The notes: generated by a model from the sequence alone, not told the origin. A DNA stretch of 64,000 bases from Laspinema olomoucense D3b (GCF_025370785.1 NZ_JAMXFA010000008.1:62001-126000); one strand, 5' to 3'; counted from the first letter of the stretch, positions 36,467-45,727 are shown. Translations and numbers: made by a program.

Positions 36467-36664
36467 ATGCGCCAATATCAAGGAATTGTACTATTTCAAG
36501 GAGATTCGTTAAATGAATATTCAAACGAATTGGGATATGACGATGATGAAACTTTCACAATAAACGAGGTAATTACTGACGGCGAATCTAAGTATATTAT
36601 CAAGTCATTTGAGGTAGAAGAATCAGATGTAGTAGCCTATTGTCAATTTATTGATGAAGATTGA
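36467..36664 (+). CDS. Small acidic hypothetical protein
   Basis: 65 aa, about one quarter Asp/Glu (for example YDDDETFTINEV). Not recognised. GGAGAT precedes the ATG by 5 nt. It ends 8 bp before the next start, as in a packed phage-type operon. Confidence 0.55.
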   Translation: MRQYQGIVLFQGDSLNEYSNELGYDDDETFTINEVITDGESKYIIKSFEVEESDVVAYCQFIDED

Positions 36665-36672
36665 GGAAAATT

Positions 36673-37260
36673 ATGAGTCTAGGATTTGCAGAATGGGCTA
36701 CAGGAGTATCAAATTACTGGAAATCAGAATATACTCGTCAAGGTTTATTTGATTCAACAGATATTGAACAGTATCAAAAACAAGGTTATTATGTGGTTTA
36801 TGATAGCCAAGAAATCTGTTGTCCGGAAACGGATGCAACCTTGGGATATGCTACATCAATTTTGAACAAACCAGATGGCAGTTTAGCTCTGTTTCTGGAT
36901 TATGACCAAGCTAAAGAGTTTGCTAACCAAAATCAAGCATTTTGTGCAAAACCAACAGGAATAGCCAAACCAACAGGAACACCAAAACCAAAACCTAAAC
37001 TAAGACCCAAGGACCAGCCAAAACCCACTGATGCAGTCTTGGGTGGTCGTGGCACTCAACCTAATGCAACCGATGCAGTATTGGGAAATAGTCTTACGGT
37101 CAGCCGACAACAACTATTCAATCAACTCAAAACTAAAGGTGGAACTCCTGAAGAATGGTCAAGACTGGCAATCTTAGACCGGGAGTTAGGTTACACCAGT
37201 CCCCAATTCCCCCACGTTACACCCTATCGAGTTGCTTGGAATCGGTCGGCTTCTCCATAA
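36673..37260 (+). CDS. Hypothetical protein with Pro/Lys linker
   Basis: 195 aa from the ATG at 36673 with GAGG 8 nt upstream. An N-terminal domain (FAEWATGVSNYWKSEYTRQG, ICCPETDATLGYATSIL) is joined by a Thr/Lys/Pro linker (residues about 97-120, KPTGTPKPKPKLRPKDQPKP) to a section with two TDAVLG repeats and a helical tail. Not recognised; the linker suggests a two-domain structural or adaptor protein. Confidence 0.6.
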   Translation: MSLGFAEWATGVSNYWKSEYTRQGLFDSTDIEQYQKQGYYVVYDSQEICCPETDATLGYATSILNKPDGSLALFLDYDQAKEFANQNQAFCAKPTGIAKPTGTPKPKPKLRPKDQPKPTDAVLGGRGTQPNATDAVLGNSLTVSRQQLFNQLKTKGGTPEEWSRLAILDRELGYTSPQFPHVTPYRVAWNRSASP

Positions 37261-37379
37261 TCCAAACTCTACTGTTCCTGGTTCTGTACTGCGATCGCCA
37301 TCCAAGTAAGAGCAGCGCAAAGCCAGGAACGCTTGCCCATGCCAACTTATCGCCCTAAACAATTACATCATTAATCAAA

Positions 37380-37940
37380 ATGAGAAAAACCCCATCCTTA
37401 TCCGATTGTTCATTGAATGTAGAAAATTTTTTCGGTCCCATCTTGTCTAACAGAAAATTAACTGATTCGGATTTAATCAAACTTAATGCCATTGCAAGTT
37501 ATGCAGCATTTAAGGCAGATAAAACCCATGATACGGTTGCCTTTTTTGAAGCTGCATCTCAATTGAAAATCTCTGGTTTTGATTATTCAGAATTTAATCC
37601 AGATAATCAAACTGACATTTTTTATGATGCTTGGTGGGCTTCTGATTTGAATTCCCATGAATGGTTAGAGTTCTCAGTATGGTGTCAACAACAATTGATT
37701 AAACAACAAATGCAAATGAGGATTTCTATTGTTGCATATTTCTTGACACAACAAATTCCCCAAACTTTAAGGGATTCTTTTGAACAATGGCGAACACAAT
37801 CAGAGCGAGGTGAATTAATCAAATTCTGGAGAAAAGAATCTAATTATCTCGAAGCATTAAAATCTACCGGAAAATCTTCTCATTATTTGCTGGATTTAGC
37901 TTCAGCATTGAATGAAATTTACAACGCATGGCAAAGATGA
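37380..37940 (+). CDS. Hypothetical protein
   Basis: 186 aa, helical, not recognised. SNRKLTDSDLIKLNAIASYA and SDLNSHEWLEFSVWCQQQ are typical stretches. It overlaps the next start by 4-13 nt and shares with it the pattern of 'SxEWLxFxxxxxxQL', so the two may be related helical proteins. Confidence 0.6.
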   Translation: MRKTPSLSDCSLNVENFFGPILSNRKLTDSDLIKLNAIASYAAFKADKTHDTVAFFEAASQLKISGFDYSEFNPDNQTDIFYDAWWASDLNSHEWLEFSVWCQQQLIKQQMQMRISIVAYFLTQQIPQTLRDSFEQWRTQSERGELIKFWRKESNYLEALKSTGKSSHYLLDLASALNEIYNAWQR

Positions 37941-38218
37941 ATTTACCTAACCAATTGATTCAATTCACAGACCGATTTGAGCACTTAGATATACCTGTTC
38001 TGGAAGAATTGAGACAGGTCTGTTTGAAGGCTGTCGAAGTTGGACACGAATGGACTATGCAATCGGCTATAACCTCGGTTCCAGTTTATGGACTACATAC
38101 CCGGATTTTTTACCACTTGGATACTGAAATAATTAACCAATTTTTGTCAGTTTCCTTAACTGATTCTGAATGGTTAAACTTTCACTATTACATCGAAGAA
38201 AAACTTGGAGGAAGTTGA
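37928..38218 (+). CDS. Hypothetical protein
   Basis: 96 aa (or 93 from the second ATG at 37937). The C-terminal TDSEWLNFHYYIEEKLGG resembles the middle of the preceding protein (NSHEWLEFSVWCQQQL). Not otherwise recognised. Part of the same run of genes. Confidence 0.55.
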   Translation: MAKMNLPNQLIQFTDRFEHLDIPVLEELRQVCLKAVEVGHEWTMQSAITSVPVYGLHTRIFYHLDTEIINQFLSVSLTDSEWLNFHYYIEEKLGGS

Positions 38219-38220
38219 TA

Positions 38221-38436
38221 ATGACTAAGTTGGTGTTAAAAGTTTCAGCAAAATTTCGAGATAAAATCTTGGATTTAGAAGATTTCGATATGACCGAGGA
38301 AGAATGGTCAAAACTTTCTCAACCAGAGAAAGATAAGTTGCTCAAACAATGGGCATTGGATGAAGGAGAAGAATTAGACTTTTCTCATGCTACAGTCAAT
38401 GTGAAATTGATTGAAACTAACAGCAATTTAAGTTAA
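38221..38436 (+). CDS. Small hypothetical protein
   Basis: 71 aa from the ATG at 38221, with a strong GGAGGAAG 8 nt upstream; a longer frame from 38170 overlaps the previous gene and has no such site. Contains FDMTEEEWSKLSQPEKDKLL. Not recognised. Last gene before the terminator. Confidence 0.6.
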   Translation: MTKLVLKVSAKFRDKILDLEDFDMTEEEWSKLSQPEKDKLLKQWALDEGEELDFSHATVNVKLIETNSNLS

Positions 38437-38478
38437 AGTTTAAGTTGGTGATAGGGTTTATTTCTCGTTAAAATTAGA

Positions 38479-38509
38479 AAACCTCCTAATTAAATAGGAG
38501 GTTTTTTTT
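38479..38509. terminator. Bidirectional intrinsic terminator
   Basis: AAAACCTCCT pairs with AGGAGGTTTT around AATTAAAT, followed by a T8 tract on the + strand; an A-rich run upstream gives T's on the other strand. It ends both the + strand gene run and the - strand nrdJ transcript. Confidence 0.9.
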
Positions 38510-38515
38510 CAGAGA

Positions 38516-39625
38516 TTAGTTGGAAGATTCAGGTTGCTTATCAGGCAAAAAACATTTATCGGAATCGCAACCGGCAGGTCCAGCTTCGGCTAAGTCACCA
38601 AGGTCATAGCGGTGAAGTGCCTTCTTAAAATCATGGGTTTTGCGACGAACTAAGACCTCGGCACTGAGACGGTCATATTCGGCTTTATCAATGGGTTCAA
38701 AGGGAAGACGAGGAAAGGATTGACGGTCATCAAAACGAGCAAGTAAGGCAGCCGAAACATAACCTTCATCATTTTGAATGGCTTCATAAATTCTTGTACC
38801 TAATTGCTCAATCTCGGATTCACGAAATTCAATAGTGGCGGAGGTATTATGGCAGGCATAGTTGCCTTGGACATTAAGGTAGAAGTCCATTTGAGCCAAA
38901 GCGGAAAATAGACTGATGTCAATGGCATCGGCACCAGGTAAATCAGCCCAACTGACGGCGATGGGAATTTCCACCAACCATTCAGAACAACGCGGGTCAA
39001 ATGGGTCAGTTAGAAGATTACCCTTTTCATCTTTATCAGATTGGGAAGGGATGACATTGTAACCATAGTCGATACAAGCCAGTGCAACTGGGTCATTTTT
39101 CCCGAAAGTTATTCGTCGAATAAACCGCTGGGCTTTGGGTGGATGCCATCCTGGTGAAGCACCTGTTAACAGACTTTTGGTCCCTGCAGGTTGCACTGTA
39201 GTACACCGATTTGGACGACGTAATCCGTGGCGATCGCAATAATCCCAGACTTGAGTATGAACAATGTCCCGCCACCGATTCAGATAATCTGCTTCTTTCT
39301 GTTTGAAGTAATCAGATAAATAATATTGAGTTGTTTTTCCGGTGATTCCCCACTGGGCTGGTCGTCCTGCCTCCCACCACTTTAACCAATCTATTCCAAA
39401 AGCATTGACGAAGAAATCAAATAATCCGGTAAAGGAGACACCAACAATGGGGTCAATTTCGCGACTGTATTGATAACGAGGTTCATCGAATTTGTGATGG
39501 AGTAAAACTGCTACTGCTAAAGCCCCGGCCTTAAATGCTTTTTCTTGTTCCTCCCAATTATTCGGGTCTATTTGATTGAGATGGACCTCTGAAAGATTAC
39601 AGTGAAATCCTGCACCAATAATTTC
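38516..39625 (-). CDS. nrdJ: Adenosylcobalamin-dependent ribonucleotide reductase, exon 2
   Basis: 369 codons that complete the reductase begun at 41111. It opens EIIGAGFHCNLSEVHLNQ, which in unbroken homologues directly follows NPCG; that Cys is at the end of exon 1. RCTTVQPAGTKSLLTGASPG is the conserved substrate-binding block near residue 145 of this part. The C-terminal pair CDSDKC (near 360) fits the redox-active cysteines that reload the enzyme. The frame alone would have to start at TTG 39628 with no ribosome site, so splicing is the sensible reading. The product is a class II (B12-dependent, oxygen-insensitive) enzyme making deoxynucleotides, frequent in phages and cyanobacteria. Confidence 0.9.
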   Translation of the reverse strand, partial: EIIGAGFHCNLSEVHLNQIDPNNWEEQEKAFKAGALAVAVLLHHKFDEPRYQYSREIDPIVGVSFTGLFDFFVNAFGIDWLKWWEAGRPAQWGITGKTTQYYLSDYFKQKEADYLNRWRDIVHTQVWDYCDRHGLRRPNRCTTVQPAGTKSLLTGASPGWHPPKAQRFIRRITFGKNDPVALACIDYGYNVIPSQSDKDEKGNLLTDPFDPRCSEWLVEIPIAVSWADLPGADAIDISLFSALAQMDFYLNVQGNYACHNTSATIEFRESEIEQLGTRIYEAIQNDEGYVSAALLARFDDRQSFPRLPFEPIDKAEYDRLSAEVLVRRKTHDFKKALHRYDLGDLAEAGPAGCDSDKCFLPDKQPESSN

Positions 39626-39869
39626 CAATTATGTTATCCTAAAGGCTTTTTATCCTCTAGTTCTTATCCTTTAATTCGGATAAGTTCGGCGTACATTTTC
39701 AATTGAAATTAACTGTCGGACACTCATGGAATGATTATATTCTCAAATAATGAGTTTCACATCCTACGCTCTACGGTGGCAGATGCTTTTAAACAATCTG
39801 CTTACCTCGATATTCCCATCTCAGGGTTCACCGATTTTGCCCGATTTTTAACGTGAGGCAAAATTACTT
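39626..39869 (-). ncRNA. Putative group I intron in nrdJ, 244 nt
   Basis: It interrupts the reductase between the Gly and Glu codons of NPCG|EIIG with the reading frame kept on both sides. Exon 1 ends in U (GGU) and the intron ends in G (ATAATTG), the group I rule. A guide sequence GCCTCACG, 11 nt into the intron, pairs with the exon end CGTGTGGT with a U-G wobble at the splice site (P1). It has no ORF. The rest contains several candidate pairings (for example GAACCCTGAGATGGG), but I did not fold the core. Group I introns in bacterial, including cyanobacterial, ribonucleotide reductase genes have been described. Confidence 0.75.
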
Positions 39870-41111
39870 ACCACACGGGTTTAGGCCGTAACGCTGCAAC
39901 CGATGTTTCAACTCTTGTTGAGACATGGATGGATGGCGAGCGCTTATCCATTGCAATGCGTGACCCTGATTATATGCTTTTAGAAACTCTAGTTTAGTTT
40001 CTTTGTCTGGCATTAAATCACAACTAGCTCGGGCAACGGCTTCACCAGCCCATTGAATTGCTCCTTCTCCAGAATAGTATTGTTGACGTACTGCATCAAT
40101 ACATTCAGTCAGAGTTGGTTTATGATGAAATACTCTTGAGTGATTTGCCATTCTGAGTGCATCTCTTGAAGGGTCAATTCGCCAATTACCTGCCTCATCT
40201 TGTTGCCATAAATTCATTTTGGCATTGGCAAACAATTCATCAAAACTGGCTCCTTGTCTGATTCCCGCACTTCTTCTCACATTTCCGGCAACTATTGTAG
40301 AAGCCGCTTCATCAATAAGTAAAGAGCATTCAACCGAATTTAATTGTCGTCCATGCGCCTTATTTAGAATTGAAGCAATTCGTTGATAAAGTTCCGTCAA
40401 CTTAATAGGATTAGCTATTCCTCCAAACCCATTAAGTCGTTCTCCTGCCGGTCGAATATCTGCTAAATTAACTAACACCTCAATAGGTGAATTAAACCGT
40501 AAATCAGAAGATAATTCGATTAGAGTTTGGTAAGAATGCACCCAACCTTCTCGTGAGTCTCCTACATTAATAATTACCCGATTGCCTTCTACAATTACTT
40601 GAGTATGTTCTCGACGTTGAGATGGATGAGTTTCTCCAATTTCACCAATTATACTTACTTCCAGTCGGTTCCGAATTGGCGGCAACTGATTGATATATTG
40701 CGGTTCGAGGACCGCGCCGGTTCCACATCCCATCATGGCAAGGTTCATTAATAATCCAAAAGACCGCCAATCAGTGATATTCGTTGAGGTACAGTTATAG
40801 CCTCCTGAATAGTTTTCCGGGCGTTCCATCCAGTCAGTTCCGCCCACCCACAACCATCTGCCCGAAGATAGGGTTTTGAGTTGTTTCTGCATCTGGGTGA
40901 GGAGTGCCACCTCGTCTGAGTTTAGATTGCCGAGTTTCTCTAATCCTGCAATGGTGCGTTCGCATACTTCCTCCCATGTTTCCCGCCCTTCTTTCTTTCT
41001 TCTGCTGTATGTTCTGAAAAATACTGAATTTGCACAAGGTGCTGTTTCTGGAAATGTTTCTGGTTTTCTTTCTGTTTCTGTTATTGAATTTGAGTTGTGT
41101 ATTGAGACCAT
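39870..41111 (-). CDS. nrdJ: Adenosylcobalamin-dependent ribonucleotide reductase, exon 1
   Basis: 414 codons up to GLNPCG. Conserved features of monomeric class II reductases are FRTYSRRKKEGRETWEEV near the N-terminus, SGRWLWVGGTDW (about 80), YNCTSTNI with the first active-site Cys (about 106), and NPCG with the radical-carrying Cys at the exon end. Without splicing, translation would continue one codon (Lys) into the intron and stop at TAA. Spliced, the protein is 783 aa, the usual length for the family. The first ~25 residues are low-complexity (SNSITETERKPETFPETAP). Confidence 0.9.
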
Positions 41112-41122
41112 AATGAAGAAGA

Positions 41123-41380
41123 TTAATTACGAGCAAGAGATTCAGCTTGTTCTTTATTATACCCAGGAATGTGTTTAGGTGAATATAAAACAGAAGAAGC
41201 TCGACTTCTTCCATAAATAAGACCTGAAGCAAATAATAAATGCCGCACTATTGTTAAAACATGATTACTCGTCATTCCTCCACTATTGAGAGCATCTTCA
41301 ATGGTATATGTGCAATTAATCAAAAAATCAGCTAAAGCAATTTGCACAGTTAATGAATTGACCAAGGGTTTAATTTTCAT
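41123..41380 (-). CDS. Small hypothetical protein
   Basis: 85 aa with GGAG 8 nt before the ATG. Not recognised; helical with LTVQIALADFLINCTYTIED. It ends 11 bp before nrdJ exon 1 starts and is probably in the same transcript. Confidence 0.6.
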   Translation of the reverse strand: MKIKPLVNSLTVQIALADFLINCTYTIEDALNSGGMTSNHVLTIVRHLLFASGLIYGRSRASSVLYSPKHIPGYNKEQAESLARN

Positions 41381-41490
41381 GATTCACTCCAAAATGAAAA
41401 AACTTGAGGGGAATGAACCCCTCAAGAAGTGAGGATTATGTTACAGCAAACAATCCAAAATCAAAACTCAAAATTGATTATAACTCAAAG

Positions 41491-43116
41491 TTAATCAAGA
41501 CCCCAACTTTGAGTCCAACGTTGATAGAGTTCAGTGTAATTAACTGAATCTAAGAAGACAGGAGGAAGATAACCCTGACTCATTCGAGTAAAGACATGAG
41601 CAATAGCAGCAATACTGGCTGGATTATTAGCCACAATCTCACTGAAGAATTGAGTTAAACCAGCATTGGCCGTGGGAATTAATTGATCCAAAATTGGTGA
41701 AGGATTAATGTTATTTTGTTCACCAATGACTCCAGCTAATCGATAGAGTCCTCGAATCACTTGGAAAGCCAGAAATTCATCAGTTGAATTGCTAGATAAT
41801 GCTGGAGTAGGAGTGTAATTGAAAATGGCTAAAGTTTTCAAACCCGCATCAGAAGCTAGGGTAAGGAATTCAGTTTTAAACTCTGAATTATTCCAAGCTG
41901 TTGGAAAAGAAAAATCCTGCATTTCTTGATTCAAAGTAGAATCATCTTGACCATCAGGATTCATGTGATGCCAACGCCAATTATACCCAGGCCACCACCA
42001 TTGTTCCCAACTTTCAAGCAGATAAGGTTCAGGCTGTGGAAGAGTTTGAGTATTAGTCAAATTTAATTCCGAGTGCCGATAACTATTGAGTGCAGTGGTA
42101 GCTAAATTCAGTGGATGAGAGAGTAGCTGATAATGTGCAGGGAAAATAATCATTCCCGTAATCTCACCAATCTTTTCAAGTCTGTGAATCCGAATCTCAG
42201 TTGTTCCACTTGTCGTCTCAGTATCGACGGCAATAAAGGCCAAAGGACCAAATACAGAGAGTTCAGTAGTAATTCTTCCACTGCTGAATCGCGTGGTTGT
42301 TACTTGATTGGTACATAGCGATCGCCTTCCCCCTACAGATAATTCACTACCATTCCAGATAAAGAATCCGTCACGAGTTGGTTCAGATTCAGAACTGATT
42401 AATTCCCAAATGATTCGATAAACCCCAGGGACCACATTATATTGGATGAGACTGCCATTGGTGGGAATTAACCAACCTTCAGCATCTTGTGCGCCTTGTT
42501 GAATTACTGGGTCAGAGAATCCGAGAAATGAGTTCAAAGTTGAAGCGGCTCTATCACCAGTCCCGGTATTGGCCCAACCATAAGGTTCGTTATATCCGGC
42601 TGACCCGATGAAATTATCTGGTTGATTGCTATATACAATCGGCACTGGGTATGGTAAATCCCCAATCCGCTGTAATTCGGTTACATGAGCAATAGTAGTT
42701 CCAGTGGTTGTGGAATCATTAACTAAAATAATAGATAATTCCCCATAAGGAACTTCTACCACTTCAGTAATTGCTGGTGCAGTTTCATATAACCCACCTG
42801 TATTTTGTCCAATCAAGGGGGTAGTATCAGTTATCTCTACCACATCCGCCTGATTAAAAGCATAGAGAACATCACGAGACCCGGCAGAACGTTCTTGACT
42901 TTCTAACCAAACATTTACCTGATAAATTCCAGGTTGTAAATCTGAATATTCAGCAAAAGAGCCTTCAGTTCCAGGTAATTCAGATGAACTAATTCCGAAA
43001 TGTCGATGAATTCCGCTGATTGCTCTTGCACCACTGCCTGTACTGAGATTTAGTTCATGAACTGCCAAAGCTGCTCCAAATGTGAAATCAGCCTTTGCTA
43101 TAATATTGGATGCCAT
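41491..43116 (-). CDS. Beta-rich protein with internal duplication, possible virion protein
   Basis: 541 aa, not recognised. Two ~150-residue units are related: PGIYQVNVWLES...GELSIILVNDSTTTGTTIAHVTELQRIGDL and PGVYRIIWELIS...PLAFIAVDTETTSGTTEIRIHRLEKIGEI (each shown in part). They alternate beta-strand patterns and Thr/Gly-rich turns, as in phage structural or receptor-binding domains. The C-terminal ~180 residues are helical, with a Trp-rich ESWEQWWWPGYNWRWHHM stretch. No signal peptide. A structural role is inferred from pattern and neighbourhood. Confidence 0.6.
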   Translation of the reverse strand: MASNIIAKADFTFGAALAVHELNLSTGSGARAISGIHRHFGISSSELPGTEGSFAEYSDLQPGIYQVNVWLESQERSAGSRDVLYAFNQADVVEITDTTPLIGQNTGGLYETAPAITEVVEVPYGELSIILVNDSTTTGTTIAHVTELQRIGDLPYPVPIVYSNQPDNFIGSAGYNEPYGWANTGTGDRAASTLNSFLGFSDPVIQQGAQDAEGWLIPTNGSLIQYNVVPGVYRIIWELISSESEPTRDGFFIWNGSELSVGGRRSLCTNQVTTTRFSSGRITTELSVFGPLAFIAVDTETTSGTTEIRIHRLEKIGEITGMIIFPAHYQLLSHPLNLATTALNSYRHSELNLTNTQTLPQPEPYLLESWEQWWWPGYNWRWHHMNPDGQDDSTLNQEMQDFSFPTAWNNSEFKTEFLTLASDAGLKTLAIFNYTPTPALSSNSTDEFLAFQVIRGLYRLAGVIGEQNNINPSPILDQLIPTANAGLTQFFSEIVANNPASIAAIAHVFTRMSQGYLPPVFLDSVNYTELYQRWTQSWGLD

Positions 43117-43200
43117 TGTTCTTTTGATTGAATACTTGTTGAGTTAAACATCAGAAGTCCCAGTCTATGACCAGGACTTACACTACACCGATACCGTTGC

Positions 43201-43716
43201 TTAAGCGACTAAATAGGAGAGTTCAGGAACGTCAGAGGCTTTGGTCCAGGTTTTATAACCATTGCCATAAACCATCGTAGAGGGAGTCAAGGATTTGATT
43301 TTTCCTTCAGTTTTCTTAACCGCTTTGCCTTTTTCGCTGATATGCCATACTCGTTCTGGTTGACCCTTTTCTACCGGAAGAGGTGGAATTTCTTCTTCTA
43401 CCGGAGGCGGTGGAACTTCTTCTTCAGCTAATGGAGCCATTTCTTGAATCGACTCTTTGAATGTCACCGAGTATTTGAATCCCGGTCTTTTTTTCGCCGG
43501 GACATCGACTGCTTCTCCTGTCCTGGGGTTTCTGCTTTTTCTGGCTGGTACATTTTTCACTGAGAATGTTCCCAATCCCTTAACCGTGACATTTTCCCCT
43601 TGGCGTAATGACAATGCTAAGAACCCGACAAACGCATCCATTACCGATTTTGATACTGCTTCTGCATATCCTGTTTGTTCGGTAATATAGGACATTATTT
43701 CTGCTGTTTTCGTCAT
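43201..43716 (-). CDS. HU-family DNA-binding protein fused to a GYF-like domain
   Basis: 171 aa from the ATG at 43716, chosen for GGAG 7 nt upstream; a frame from 43749 adds 11 residues. Residues 1-90 are an HU/IHF fold with GENVTVKGLGTFSVKNVPAR and the DNA-binding arm SRNPRTGEAVDVPAKKRPGF. A Pro/Glu linker (EEEVPPPPVEEEIPPLPVEK) leads to a C-terminal WHISEKGKAVKK...TMVYGNGYKTWTKASDVPEL unit that matches the GYF_2-type pattern (W at the start, G-x-x-x-W, then a P-E-L end). HU compacts or bends DNA; GYF domains bind proline-rich peptides. The fusion is unusual. Confidence 0.85.
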   Translation of the reverse strand: MTKTAEIMSYITEQTGYAEAVSKSVMDAFVGFLALSLRQGENVTVKGLGTFSVKNVPARKSRNPRTGEAVDVPAKKRPGFKYSVTFKESIQEMAPLAEEEVPPPPVEEEIPPLPVEKGQPERVWHISEKGKAVKKTEGKIKSLTPSTMVYGNGYKTWTKASDVPELSYLVA

Positions 43717-43846
43717 ATCTGCTCCGGTTTTTGTCTTTTTTCTCATCATATCACAACTTTTTTATCCCTTCTTTTTTATCTTTTCTAATTAAGGGATAGA
43801 AAAGTTGATGATAGAAAAACATTAATGTTTAGGATTAAGAAAATGT

Positions 43847-44614
43847 TCAAGAACTGATGTAATGAACCCAAAACTGTCCATCAGGAATACAGGTACGACG
43901 GATTAAATTATAGGAATAGTGGAGGAAAGCCCCACTTAAGTCGGTACGGTAACCATCCCAAAACCATTCACCATAAGGGTCATGAACAAGAAATCCTCGG
44001 GGGTCAAAGCCGACTAAAACGATAATATGCCCGAAGCTGGTGAAATAACCGTGGACTACACAGGGATTGCCGCCGCGTAGGTGATTTTGACAACGTTCGA
44101 TGGTTCCCCACACCGTAAAATCATCTTTGCGGTCATAATCCCGGACCACTTTAGCTAAATCTTGAGGACTATGACGTGAATATCCCTTGGATAGACACCA
44201 CCGATATAATTCATCCTCAAACTGGTGATAACGACCTATCATTTTCCGCGATGCTTTCAAATACTGCAAACACATCGCGATGCTTGTCACATTGCACGAC
44301 CCTGTTGGATTATAGAAATTATCTAATTGGGATTTGAATGGTACATTCAGTTTTACTTGGTCTTTTTCTTTTATTAATGCTGTAGAAACTACTCCATTTA
44401 TTCGGATTTCACTATGTCCTTGATAAACGTACCATATTGGATTTCTTCTTATTGCTTCTTTTAATCTTATCCGGAAATGCCCTCTCTCCACTGCATATTC
44501 AACTACTTCAATTCTTTCTTGAACTTTTACATTAATCTTTTCCAGTGCGGTTAGATGGTTTGATTGTAACGGTCTGGTCTTTAATAGGGTTGGTTTTAAG
44601 ATTCGTAATTGCAT
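43847..44614 (-). CDS. C39-like cysteine peptidase
   Basis: 255 aa. The catalytic set of the papain-like C39 group is visible: Cys in NPTGSCNVTSIAMCLQYL (about 108), His in FTSFGHIIVLVGFD (about 200) and Asp in FLVHDPYGE (about 213). The first ~85 residues form a separate beta-rich segment ending in VYQGHSEIRINGV, perhaps an SH3-like or wall-binding part. Candidate roles in a phage setting are processing of a peptide or cell-wall cross-bridge cleavage; there is no transporter nearby that would suggest bacteriocin export. Confidence 0.78.
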   Translation of the reverse strand: MQLRILKPTLLKTRPLQSNHLTALEKINVKVQERIEVVEYAVERGHFRIRLKEAIRRNPIWYVYQGHSEIRINGVVSTALIKEKDQVKLNVPFKSQLDNFYNPTGSCNVTSIAMCLQYLKASRKMIGRYHQFEDELYRWCLSKGYSRHSPQDLAKVVRDYDRKDDFTVWGTIERCQNHLRGGNPCVVHGYFTSFGHIIVLVGFDPRGFLVHDPYGEWFWDGYRTDLSGAFLHYSYNLIRRTCIPDGQFWVHYISS

Positions 44615-44680
44615 TTTTCTATCCTTGACTCAACTGACTTAATACTATATCATAAAAAAGAAAATTAGCTCACTTGAAAT

Positions 44681-44995
44681 ATGGAAACTCTGACCCCAAG
44701 CGAAATAGAATTAATGGAATATGTAGAAAAAGGAGGAGAGAAAGAGGTTGAATTACTACCGGCTTTAGAAAGACTTAGTAAAACGGGAGCTACTAAATGC
44801 AGAATTGAGTTTGTAGAACAACTTCAACGAAGTCAGTTGATTGATGGTGCTGTATCTTCATCCCGAGATTTAATGGCTGGAGAAACAGGAGATTTTTCTA
44901 TCAAGGCTTTTGAAAATACTGCAATCGCTAAACTGGTTATCAAACTCTGTTTAGGGTTCAAAAAATTTAAACTCTGTCTCTCCATTGAACTCTAA
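44681..44995 (+). CDS. Hypothetical protein
   Basis: 104 aa, helical, not recognised; TPSEIELMEYVEKGGEKEVE opens the chain. It diverges from the C39 gene and ends 41 bp before a strong hairpin. Confidence 0.5.
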   Translation: METLTPSEIELMEYVEKGGEKEVELLPALERLSKTGATKCRIEFVEQLQRSQLIDGAVSSSRDLMAGETGDFSIKAFENTAIAKLVIKLCLGFKKFKLCLSIEL

Positions 44996-45035
44996 CTTAC
45001 CTGAGTAAAAAAATAACTTACTTCGGTAAAAAAAT

Positions 45036-45057
45036 AGCCTACTCAAAAGAGTAGGCT
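45036..45057. terminator. Hairpin terminator between convergent genes
   Basis: AGCCTACTC/GAGTAGGCT with an AAAA loop; A-rich on the left and TGTGTAATTT on the right. It can serve both the + strand gene at 44681 and the - strand gene at 45065. Confidence 0.8.
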
Positions 45058-45064
45058 GTGTAAT

Positions 45065-45415
45065 TTATTGGTGCAAGTGATTAAAACGGTCAATAATATC
45101 GGCAAACATAGCCGAACGAGCTAAGGCTTTCAGATGATAAGAGATTCCATCCTCAATTATCAACTTAACCCCATGTCCTGCACCATATTTTTCATCCAGA
45201 GAATTAGGATGTTTGGATTCTCTTAAAATCATCAAACAGTTTTGTTCTTCCGTAATCATTGAAAAATTCCCAATAAAATTCTTTATTCGGTCATACAAGA
45301 AGTTGGATTGTTCCAAATCATCAGGATAATTACTGCCATATTCAGCAATCATCTCAGCAGCATATTGATTGACAGTTATCCAATATTGTTCGGGTGTTTT
45401 TCCTGTAGTAGTCAT
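45065..45415 (-). CDS. Hypothetical protein
   Basis: 116 aa, not recognised. TPEQYWITVNQYAAEMIAEY and GAGHGVKLIIEDGISYHLKA are characteristic. It starts 3 nt after the stop of the interrupted gene at 45419, so they form an operon. Confidence 0.6.
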   Translation of the reverse strand: MTTTGKTPEQYWITVNQYAAEMIAEYGSNYPDDLEQSNFLYDRIKNFIGNFSMITEEQNCLMILRESKHPNSLDEKYGAGHGVKLIIEDGISYHLKALARSAMFADIIDRFNHLHQ

Positions 45416-45418
45416 TGA

Positions 45419-45727
45419 TTAATCCTCATCATCAAACAACAATTCAAACTCTTTATCAAATCGGTCCCGGGAGATTTTGATAGGAATCGACCGTAATCCG
45501 CGTTGTGGACCCCGATAAATTACTTCAGCATGGTCAGAATTAATTTGATTGACTTTCACAATTTGTTGACTCATTAAATCTTCAGCATGAAAAATAATAT
45601 CTGTGGTATGACAAGCTCAGGAATTAATTATTCGATTCACGTCAACTGCTTTATCGAACAGTTTTTGTTCAAGATAATGAGTTTTAAGATTCATCATTAT
45701 CTCAAGAGCAGTAGTTAAATTATCCAT
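45419..45727 (-). pseudogene. Hypothetical gene with one in-frame TGA
   Basis: Read from the ATG at 45727, 103 codons make one protein-like chain (MDNLTTALEIMMNLKTHYL, then after the stop GLRSIPIKISRDRFDKEF) broken only by TGA at codon 37 (45617-45619). After the stop, an ATG at 45574 could give a 51-aa product. The continuity in a single frame points to a recent nonsense mutation, a sequence error, or read-through. Function unknown. Confidence 0.55.

Noticed and set aside
39626-39869. Split intein in the ribonucleotide reductase
   Set aside because: The insert has stops in frame and no Cys/His-Asn intein ends; the group I guide pairing explains it better.
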